This document shows positions 7,601 to 11,324 of a stretch of DNA of 11,324 nucleotides, in pieces. Below the pieces are notes generated by a model. That model worked only from the letters and a program-made list of their open reading frames with translations, was not told where the DNA came from and ran no database searches. Origin of the DNA: an uncultured bacterium. GTDB lineage: Bacteria > Patescibacteriota > Minisyncoccia > Moranbacterales > GWC2-37-73. The translations under genes and the position numbers were made by a program. Each line of letters opens with the position of its first letter. Position 1 is the stretch's first letter. The stretch covers positions 1-11,324 of the forward strand of contig CAIPMZ010000071.1 in the NCBI GenBank assembly GCA_903866285.1, written 5' to 3'.

Positions 7601-8001
7601 ATTTATTATTTACACGCCAACGAACGCTTTTCGGGATGGCCCAAATGAACGCCCCTTCGCGCTTTTTAGAAGATATCGAAGAAAAATTAATGGAAAAGAA
7701 ATCATATCGCGAGCAAGAGCAAACTTTTTTTAGTTCTCTTTTGGAGAAAAATTATCCCGTTTCAACTGGTTTTCAGAATACCCAAAAATATAAAGGCTTG
7801 GGTGAGGATAAACTTATCAGGAAAGAAAAAGACGAAGATGGTTTTACAAAAATTACTTTAAAGGGTGGTGAGCGAGTCGCCCATAAAGAGTTTGGCGATG
7901 GAATCGTCGTTTCAGCTGTCGGCGATGTGATTGTCGTGGCTTTTAAAAAAGCGGGAATTAAAAGGCTTAGCGCGGAGTTTGCGAAACTCAAGAAGCTCTA
8001 A
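4642..8001 (+). CDS. pcrA: UvrD/PcrA-type superfamily 1 DNA helicase interrupted by an intein
   Basis: The 1119-residue precursor is a 756-residue helicase plus a 363-residue intein (262-624). All SF1A motifs are present: Q motif LNENQKEAV at 7-15, Walker A AGAGSGKT at 26-33, motif Ia VTFTNKAAQEM, Ib GTFHAICS, motif II VDEYQDT at 229-235 (D230, E231), motif III GDDWQ/SIYAFRGAD split by the intein between Q261 and S625, motif IV EQNYRSS at 653-659, motif V TLHSAKGLEF at 934-943, and motif VI YVGLTRAKEK at 976-985. The last ~50 residues (GGERVAHKEFGDGIVV...) match the Tudor-like tail of PcrA/UvrD that contacts RNA polymerase. The protein unwinds DNA 3'-5' in nucleotide excision repair, mismatch repair and replication-fork clearing. 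pcrA and uvrD cannot be told apart here. Its 3' end is followed by heptamer repeats. Confidence 0.95.
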   Translation: MDILEGLNENQKEAVMTVDGPVLIIAGAGSGKTKTLTHRVAYLIKNCGVRPRNILAVTFTNKAAQEMRQRIMKILYPEADANYKYSLYGTADLPMIGTFHAICSMILRNEIEVFGYSKSFHIIDDQDQQVLVKKILKELEIDPQQFNPRAILASISKEKNELITSEQFTAQVGGYYEEIVARVYSAYQKQLKENNGLDFDDIIMLTAQLFQNFPQILEKYQSQFRYIMVDEYQDTNRAQYILINLLASKHRNLCVVGDDWQCFPAGTKIALEDGKEKKIENVLKKEKVLAGSGQGAVSTQAVTAKKTFPYKKKLLEITTVGGKKILVTPNHMMFTKLSLDADIYYVYLMYKDKSGYRIGVAKGARIAKSNQYSVGLNVRANQERAEKMWILKVCKTKPEAQCLEQYYGFLYGIPTLVFLATGRNMKILQKMLDEVYAKIDTRKRVEKLFTDFDLNFDYPHHIPQATIRNGISRVAINLTMFSDKRKGLASNWGMHRISVNSTDKSVEKILNKNGFETRAGKLKDWRYEVMRKNYAEAEKILSELSEILPQATISKKAILTNGKPFVFSPASNLRETMVVPVFQKGKIIEDKIKEIKQVAYSGKVYDLNIANLHNYIANGFVVHNSIYAFRGADIQNILNFEKDYGETKVIHLEQNYRSSQVILDAAYGVISKNINRKDKKLWTEKESGHLVSSYEAQDERDEAEFIAKKIQENAKGVYKQFVVLYRTNAQSRTIEEIFLKRSIPYRIIGGIKFYQRKEVKDMVAYLRLILNHSDVISLQRIINEPRRTIGEVTLSKWINIARQAGLDCIEAGGQRLVIGQQSLAGGKLNDAKVDAILKFCEFIRRMKEVQPRIKLADFIEKVFKESGYEQMLLSEGPEGEVRWENVKELVSVAQKFDESENEYLDLLSAFLEEVALASDVDNVDQNQDAVHLMTLHSAKGLEFPTVFIVGLEEGILPHSRSLLSHGEMEEERRLMYVGLTRAKEKIYLLFTRQRTLFGMAQMNAPSRFLEDIEEKLMEKKSYREQEQTFFSSLLEKNYPVSTGFQNTQKYKGLGEDKLIRKEKDEDGFTKITLKGGERVAHKEFGDGIVVSAVGDVIVVAFKKAGIKRLSAEFAKLKKL
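5425..6513 (+). mobile_element. Intein in helicase motif III (363 residues, class 1 Hint domain)
   Basis: The helicase reading frame stays open but motif III is split. The inserted segment starts with Cys262 (CFPAGTKI, block A) and has the block B TxxH motif at 328-331 (TPNH). It ends with VYDLNI (block F) and NGFVVHN (block G: His623, Asn624), followed by Ser625 as the +1 extein residue. All residues needed for standard protein splicing are present, and excision would restore GDDWQSIYAFRGAD exactly. At 363 residues it is larger than a mini-intein, leaving room for a homing endonuclease between the splicing halves. Because motif III couples ATP hydrolysis to unwinding, the unspliced helicase should be inactive. 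Confidence 0.95.
5671..5886 (+). other. GIY-YIG-like endonuclease core within the intein
   Basis: Precursor residues 344-415 show a GIY-YIG-like order. A beta strand YYVYLM (344-349) stands for GIY, and a second strand YRIGVA (356-361) matches YIG. Arginines R379 and R384 lie on the next helix, then a strand MWILKVC (388-394), then a helix with E399 and E404 (PEAQCLEQYYGFLYGIPT). No LAGLIDADG or HNH motif is seen. The following ~185 residues (416-600), including KSVEKILNKNGFE and a Trp/Arg-rich segment, are unassigned and could form a DNA-recognition domain. The assignment rests on motif reading, not on a profile search. Confidence 0.55.
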
Positions 8002-8009
8002 AGGCTTAG

Positions 8010-8140
8010 AAATGTCTAATAACTAATATCTAATGTCTAATGAAAATAGGGCTATGAAATGTCTAATGACTAATAGCTAATGTCTAATGAGGGCCAGGGT
8101 TCGGAAAATGTTTAATTTCTAATAACCAATGTCTAATCAA
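8010..8140 (+). repeat. Three 35-bp TAATGTC heptamer blocks, downstream flank of four-helix-bundle cassette 2
   Basis: Three blocks each hold five contiguous 7-bp words: 8010-8044, 8057-8091 and 8106-8140. Each begins AAATGTC or AAATGTT and continues with four words of the type TAATNNN, with one CAATGTC. They are separated by 12- and 14-bp G-containing spacers (8045-8056, 8092-8105), giving a 47-49 bp higher-order period. They fill the gap between the uvrD stop and the convergent four-helix-bundle gene. Confidence 0.85.
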
Positions 8141-8153
8141 TTACCTAAATGCT

Positions 8154-8540
8154 TTAATGAAGAATGGTGGATGATTTCTCAAGATTAGTTTTAGCTTTGT
8201 TTGCGATAGAAACAAAAATTAAATTTAATTCTCTTGCCTCATTCCATAAAGCTTTTGCCTCTTCATTTTTTTCTGGAACCGCCCTCGTTACTATTCTTAG
8301 CCAATATTTTGTTTCCTTGGTTTCCTTTTTACAGATGCCAATCTTATGAATAAAATCTTTTTTTGATTCAGCACAATCAGCTTCGCAATAATTAGCACCA
8401 ACGCTGGTGGCAGATTTTACCAGTTGGTTAATAATTGGCAAAGTGATAGTATTTTTCGGCAATGATTTACAAAAATCAATTACGCTTTCTGAAAAAATTG
8501 CAGTCCTTTCTTCTAAATCAAATTTTTGGTCATTTGTCAT
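8154..8540 (-). CDS. Four-helix-bundle protein, 23S rRNA IVP family (second subfamily)
   Basis: The 128-residue product differs in sequence from the protein at 3320-3682 but has the pattern of another branch of the TIGR02436 family. It contains FDLEERTAIFSESVIDFCKSL at 7-27 as helix 1, PIINQLVKSATSVGANYCEA at 35-54, AESKKDFIHKIGICKKETKETKYWL at 57-81, and a C-terminal helix with the ELNLIFVSIANKAKTNL segment. The signature SVGANYCEA replaces SIPSNIAEG. Biochemical role is unknown; nucleic-acid binding is plausible from the family. The ATG is 33 bp after the xerC/D-like stop on the same strand, so the two could be co-transcribed. That gap is almost entirely one 35-bp repeat block, and three opposite-strand blocks lie downstream. 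Cys residues at 24, 52, 56 and 70 have no obvious motif. Confidence 0.88.
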   Translation of the reverse strand: MTNDQKFDLEERTAIFSESVIDFCKSLPKNTITLPIINQLVKSATSVGANYCEADCAESKKDFIHKIGICKKETKETKYWLRIVTRAVPEKNEEAKALWNEARELNLIFVSIANKAKTNLEKSSTILH

Positions 8541-8548
8541 TTGATTTT

Positions 8549-8583
8549 TTAATTAGATATTGGAAATTAGACATTAGTCATTT
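8549..8583 (-). repeat. 35-bp heptamer block, upstream flank of four-helix-bundle cassette 2
   Basis: On the minus strand this is exactly five heptamers: AAATGAC, TAATGTC, TAATTTC, CAATATC, TAATTAA. It has the same layout as each block at 8010-8140 but lies on the opposite strand. It begins in the last codons of the tyrosine recombinase gene, whose TAA stop (8574-8576) is the start of the second word, and ends 8 bp before the four-helix-bundle ATG. Confidence 0.85.
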
Positions 8584-9503
8584 ATGGATTTTTTCCCATG
8601 AAATTTCTGATGTACTTGCTTGAGTTGCTCGTTGGTGACGTGGGTGTAGATTTGGGTGGTGGTGATGGAAGAGTGGCCGAGCATGGTTTGGACGCTGCGG
8701 ATGTCAGCGCCATTGGAAAGAAGATCGGTAGCAAAGCTGTGACGAAGGGTGTGCGGATGCACGTCTTTAACCAGGCCAGCTTTGGCGGCGTAGTATTTCA
8801 CAATTCTTTGAATTGAACGCGGGGTTAGGCGTTTACTTTTTTCATTGAGTTGGTCAGTGGTCGCTTTTCTGGAGACATGGATAAAAAGCGCTGGATCAAG
8901 GTCAATTCTTTTCGCTAAATATTTTTCGAGAAAATTCCTGGCGCTGTCAGAGATAAAGACGATGCGGATTTTATCGCCCTTGCCTTTGACGCTAAATTCT
9001 TGACGCTCAAGATTAAGCTGCTCTCGGTTAAGATTAGTCAATTCTGAAACTCGCAGGCCAGCTGAAAATAAAAGCTCTAAGATCGCACGATCGCGCAGGG
9101 ACTTTAAAGTTTTTCCGTCGGCGCCAGCTAGGAGTCGGCTAATCTCATCGCCGTTTAAAAATTCAATTTCATGGCTGGGATTTTTTCCAATTTCAATTTT
9201 TTCAGCTGACATCGTTTTAATATCGCGCTTGGCGAGATATTTTAGAAAACTTCGCAGGGCAATCATATGATAGTTTTGGGTAATTTTTTTCAGCTGGTCA
9301 CCCTTGGAATCAGTTAGGCGGTTAAGATAAAGCCGATATTTCCGAACAAGCTCAGGGGTAAGTTCTTCAGCCTTGGAGATTTTGGCCCAGCTTAAAAAAC
9401 GCTTGAGATAATGATGGTAGTTCTCAATGGTTTTTTGGCTACGATTTTTCTCGATCTCGAGATATTCGAGGAAGTCTGTTAAATTTTTGTTGATAGCTGG
9501 CAT
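8574..9503 (-). CDS. XerC/XerD-type site-specific tyrosine recombinase
   Basis: The 309-residue product has the usual two-domain layout: an N-terminal core-binding SAM-like domain (about 5-95, with SQKTIENYHHYLKRFLSWA) and a C-terminal catalytic domain from about 115. The full catalytic set is visible: R151 (SAGLRVSEL), K175 (VKGKGDKIR), H251 and R254 (HPHTLRHSFATDLL), H277 (LGHSSITTTQIYTH) and nucleophile Y286. Xer recombinases resolve chromosome dimers at dif; many CPR genomes seem to carry a single Xer-like protein, which fits here but cannot be tested in one window. No dif-like site was recognised. An integrase of a mobile element is the main alternative, but the strong Xer pattern and lack of phage genes argue against it. 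The last residues (KSIND) and the stop are inside a heptamer repeat, so the original C terminus may differ. Confidence 0.88.
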   Translation of the reverse strand: MPAINKNLTDFLEYLEIEKNRSQKTIENYHHYLKRFLSWAKISKAEELTPELVRKYRLYLNRLTDSKGDQLKKITQNYHMIALRSFLKYLAKRDIKTMSAEKIEIGKNPSHEIEFLNGDEISRLLAGADGKTLKSLRDRAILELLFSAGLRVSELTNLNREQLNLERQEFSVKGKGDKIRIVFISDSARNFLEKYLAKRIDLDPALFIHVSRKATTDQLNEKSKRLTPRSIQRIVKYYAAKAGLVKDVHPHTLRHSFATDLLSNGADIRSVQTMLGHSSITTTQIYTHVTNEQLKQVHQKFHGKKSIND

Positions 9504-9539
9504 TGATTTGGTTGGTTTATGGTTTTCTTTAATTTTTTT

Positions 9540-9659
9540 TCTAAGGCTAAGTTTTAAATTTAAAGTTTTAACTCAATTTTAAATGCCTAAATTTTAAAAC
9601 ATTAGAAATTAATTCATTTTTGCATTGATTTTAAATTTAAAATTAAAAATTTAAAATTC
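9540..9659 (-). repeat. AT-rich degenerate heptamer repeats upstream of the xer gene
   Basis: On the minus strand 9625-9659 divides into five heptamers: GAATTTT, AAATTTT, TAATTTT, AAATTTA, AAATCAA, again a 35-bp block. Further degenerate words of the AAACTTTA/AAATTTAA kind run down to about 9540. A 16-bp palindrome (ATTTTAAATTTAAAAT, 9628-9643) falls inside. The low complexity makes the block boundaries less certain than at 8010-8140. Confidence 0.6.
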
Positions 9660-9674
9660 AGCGCGTTGGCGCTG
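9659..9674. other. GC-rich hairpin in the divergent intergenic region
   Basis: CAGCGC (9659-9664) and GCGCTG (9669-9674) form a perfect 6-bp stem with a GTTG loop, directly next to the AT-rich repeat and followed by GTTTTATT on the plus strand. It resembles an intrinsic terminator, but no gene ends here on either strand. It could block antisense transcription or be part of the repeat element. Confidence 0.5.
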
Positions 9675-9768
9675 GTTTTATTCTACTCCCTTTTCTGATT
9701 TCTAAGAAATGGCTTGGGGTAAAATGGCTTATCTGAAGCTAGAAAAGCGGTTTTGGGTAAAAATTCCT
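9675..9768. other. Remainder of the divergent intergenic region: small palindrome and direct repeat
   Basis: No gene is seen between the xer start (9503) and the LysM-CHAP gene. This part holds a 13-bp interrupted palindrome (ATTTCT-A-AGAAAT, 9698-9710) and two direct copies of AAATGGCTT (9707-9715 and 9722-9730), 15 bp apart. They could be regulator sites upstream of the promoter at 9769-9796; this is conjecture. Confidence 0.3.
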
Positions 9769-9796
9769 TTGACAAAAGGCAGGGGAGGTATATACT
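9769..9796 (+). promoter_or_regulatory. Sigma70-type promoter of the LysM-CHAP gene
   Basis: A perfect -35 box TTGACA (9769-9774) is followed after 16 bp by TATACT (9791-9796) as the -10 box. It is the best promoter in the window. Transcription should start near 9803, giving a leader of about 70 nt before the proposed start codon. Confidence 0.75.
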
Positions 9797-9839
9797 TTAA
9801 AGACGTTAAAAATTAAGACTGCGAACTATGAAATAACTG

Positions 9840-9893
9840 TGAGCTCGGTTTAAATTCGAGCTCAGATCTTGATTTGCCAGTTGGCAAGGAGGT
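9840..9893 (+). promoter_or_regulatory. Structured 5' leader with two hairpins and a Shine-Dalgarno-like run
   Basis: TGAGCTCG (9840-9847) pairs perfectly with CGAGCTCA (9857-9864). A second inverted repeat TTGCCA-GT-TGGCAA (9874-9887) contains the proposed TTG start codon. AAGGAGGT (9886-9893) is a near-ideal Shine-Dalgarno sequence, but no ATG, GTG or TTG in the reading frame follows at a usable distance. The region may be a cis-regulatory RNA; I could not match it to a known riboswitch class. Confidence 0.4.
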
Positions 9894-11148
9894 AAACAGG
9901 GATTTTTCTAAACTTGCATGTCGATTGAAAGGATTTTCAGCTATTAGTAAAAAAAGCTTTTTTTCTTATATAGGTGATTTGATAAAAAAAATTGATGTTG
10001 GCGAGCTTAATACTAAGCTTTGCTTTAAGCAACGCGCGATAGCCGATTATATAAAAGAGCGTCGAACGGTAAAGTTGCTACATCTACTCCGAAATTATTC
10101 AGCCATTGCGGTAGTGGTCTCAAGCGCCTTGCTTGTTTCAGCTACTAATGTAGCTTCAGGGAAGGGAAACGGAAGTTTCCTTTTTGGGTATTGGGATGAA
10201 AATACTCAGCCAGCTGGAGCGGGTGGTGGAAAAATCAGTGGCCAAGTTAGTCGCAAGAGCGATTTAGCCTTAGTTCCTCTTTCAAAATCAAATAGTGCGA
10301 TTGACCCAACGGCTAAAGATGAAGCCGAAAATCAAAGCACCATTAATAGTCAGGGCATTATGAGCGCTTCAGCTGCTAGTCCAATGAAGGATCCGGAAGA
10401 AGATGGAGGCGTGAAGATGTATGTCGTGGCGCAGGGCGACACCCTGGGCTCAATTGCCGCGAAGAATAAAGTTTCAATCAATACTATCTTGTGGGCTAAT
10501 GATATTAGCAATATTGATTCAATCATGCCAGGAGATACTTTGTTTATTTTGCCAGTTTCTGGAATTAAATATATCGTCAAAGCTGGGGATAATATTGATT
10601 CGATTGCAACTAAATTTAAAGCGGAGAAGGAAAAAATTATTGCCTTTAACGACCTGCCGGCTAACGGCGATTTAGAAACTGGAAAAGAAATTGTTATTCC
10701 TGATGGCCAAGGCGAAGCGCCAAAACCAGCCGCTGGACAAAATCCGGCCACGGGGATTATTGAAAAAAGACAGTACGCTAACGCTAGTGGGGGTGCGCCA
10801 GAAGTTTCAACGGGCGTAATTCCGAAAGGTAAAGTTGGGAGTGGGCATGTTTTCCCCTACGGTTATTGTACTTGGTATGTTGCCCAAAAACGTTATGTGC
10901 CATGGGGCGGTAACGCTGGAACCTGGCTTTATCACGCTAAAGCTGGCGGTTACGCGACGGGTCGCACCCCGCGAGTTGGCTCAATTATGGTCACGACCGA
11001 AAATCGTTATTACGGTCACGTCGCTTACGTCGAAAAAGTCAATGGCGATACAATTACAGTCAGCGAAATGAACTACGTTGGCTTTGCCAAGAGGAGCACG
11101 AGAACATTGTCAGCTTCGAGCAGGGCGATCAAGGGGTTTATATACTAG
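9874..11148 (+). CDS. Secreted LysM-LysM-CHAP peptidoglycan hydrolase
   Basis: The product has about 424 residues. A long basic N-terminal region (about 1-73) precedes a hydrophobic segment (about 76-94, SAIAVVVSSALLVSAT) that should act as signal peptide or anchor. A low-complexity Ser/Gly/Ala linker follows. Two LysM domains bind peptidoglycan (about 183-228, YVVAQGDTLGSIA; and 233-277, YIVKAGDNIDSIA). The C-terminal CHAP domain (about 325-424) has catalytic Cys332 (YGYCTWYVA), His382 (GHVAYVE) and an acidic/Asn third position at E398-N400 (SEMN). CHAP enzymes cleave peptide bonds in peptidoglycan as amidases or endopeptidases. The frame has no upstream ATG before an in-frame TGA at 9829-9831, so TTG at 9874 is the only upstream choice; TTG at 9925 is an alternative. 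The TAG stop is also the first word of the 56-bp tandem repeat. Confidence 0.88.
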   Translation: MPVGKEVNRDFSKLACRLKGFSAISKKSFFSYIGDLIKKIDVGELNTKLCFKQRAIADYIKERRTVKLLHLLRNYSAIAVVVSSALLVSATNVASGKGNGSFLFGYWDENTQPAGAGGGKISGQVSRKSDLALVPLSKSNSAIDPTAKDEAENQSTINSQGIMSASAASPMKDPEEDGGVKMYVVAQGDTLGSIAAKNKVSINTILWANDISNIDSIMPGDTLFILPVSGIKYIVKAGDNIDSIATKFKAEKEKIIAFNDLPANGDLETGKEIVIPDGQGEAPKPAAGQNPATGIIEKRQYANASGGAPEVSTGVIPKGKVGSGHVFPYGYCTWYVAQKRYVPWGGNAGTWLYHAKAGGYATGRTPRVGSIMVTTENRYYGHVAYVEKVNGDTITVSEMNYVGFAKRSTRTLSASSRAIKGFIY

Positions 11149-11324
11149 CTTTTAGCTTCATTAGCTTATAGCTTTTAGGAAAATACTAAGGGAACAGGCT
11201 CTAGCTTTTAGCTTCATTAGCTTATAGCTTTTAGGAAAATACTAAGGGAACAGGCTCTAGCTTTTAGCTTCATTAGCTTATAGCTTTTAGGAAAATACTA
11301 AGGGAACAGGCTCTAGCTTTTAGC
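11145..11324 (+). repeat. Perfect 56-bp tandem repeat, 3.2 copies, open at the window end
   Basis: Copies start at 11145, 11201 and 11257, with a 12-bp partial copy from 11313; all are identical. Each unit holds a heptamer block (TAGCTTT, TAGCTTC, AT, TAGCTTA, TAGCTTT, TAGG) with the same 7-7-2-7-7-4 layout as 3241-3274. A 22-bp G-containing spacer (with AAGGGAACAGGCT) follows. The first unit overlaps the stop codon of the LysM-CHAP gene. True copy number is unknown because the array runs off the end. Confidence 0.95.

Noticed and set aside
3320..8540. Diversity-generating retroelement with four-helix-bundle genes as Avd
   Set aside because: No reverse transcriptase and no template/variable repeat pair are present.
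8574..9503. Phage or integrative-element integrase
   Set aside because: The catalytic motifs and length fit Xer recombinases, and there are no phage or conjugation genes or tRNA attachment site in the window.
9504..9873. dif recombination site next to the xer gene
   Set aside because: Only AT-rich repeats and short palindromes are seen; none has the two 11-bp arms with a 6-8 bp centre in a recognisable form.
10350..10751. 133-codon open frame on the minus strand inside the LysM-CHAP gene
   Set aside because: It lies wholly opposite the LysM coding region, has no recognisable domain, and its composition is what the antisense of a biased gene gives.
11145..11324. CRISPR-like array
   Set aside because: The 56-bp units are identical over their whole length, so there are no variable spacers, and no cas gene is nearby.
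1..11324. Recoded TGA (genetic code 25, as in Gracilibacteria/Absconditabacteria)
   Set aside because: No gene here ends in TGA, but all conserved proteins read through intact with the standard code without in-frame TGA, so nothing supports recoding; nine genes are too few to weigh stop usage.

Overview
The window looks like a piece of a Candidate Phyla Radiation (Patescibacteria) chromosome. The evidence is moderate-to-low GC, short intergenic gaps, mostly absent Shine-Dalgarno sequences, two stand-alone four-helix-bundle (23S rRNA IVP-family) genes, an intein-bearing UvrD/PcrA helicase with the GDDWQSIY form of motif III, a long-leader LysM/CHAP wall hydrolase, and intergenic spaces filled with degenerate heptanucleotide repeats. 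The exact phylum cannot be fixed from this sequence.

Layout. 1-402: small membrane protein, possibly cut by the window edge. 454-1980: YifB/ComM AAA+ ATPase. 1981-2271: an intergenic leader with a long multi-branched inverted repeat and a U-run. 2272-3243: membrane-anchored DUF348-G5-RlpA-like wall protein. 3241-3706: a four-helix-bundle gene between inverted TAGCTTT repeat blocks. 3682-4491: rsmA (ksgA). 4492-4641: terminator, extended -10 promoter and another repeat block. 4642-8001: UvrD/PcrA helicase split at motif III by a 363-residue intein that appears to carry a GIY-YIG-like endonuclease. 8010-8583: a second four-helix-bundle gene (minus strand) between inverted TAATGTC heptamer blocks. 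8574-9503 (minus): XerC/D-type tyrosine recombinase. 9504-9873: divergent intergenic region with AT heptamer repeats, hairpins and a good sigma70-type promoter. 9874-11148: LysM-LysM-CHAP hydrolase. 11145-11324: perfect 56-bp tandem repeats running off the end.

The conventional genes fall into wall remodelling (the G5/RlpA-like protein and the LysM-CHAP protein), information processing (RsmA, UvrD/PcrA, XerC/D) and a ComM-like branch-migration helicase. G5-domain protein next to ksgA is an old gene pair (rpfB-ksgA in Actinobacteria, yabE-rnmV-ksgA in Bacillus); here it is interrupted by the four-helix-bundle gene.

The most unusual part is the relation between four-helix-bundle genes and repeats. 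In both cassettes the upstream repeat block reads on the gene's own strand and the downstream block on the opposite strand. Blocks are built from about five 7-bp words (35 bp), and several start exactly at the stop codon of a neighbouring gene. I infer a small, dispersed, possibly mobile repeat/protein system. Comparative genomics would be needed to prove it.
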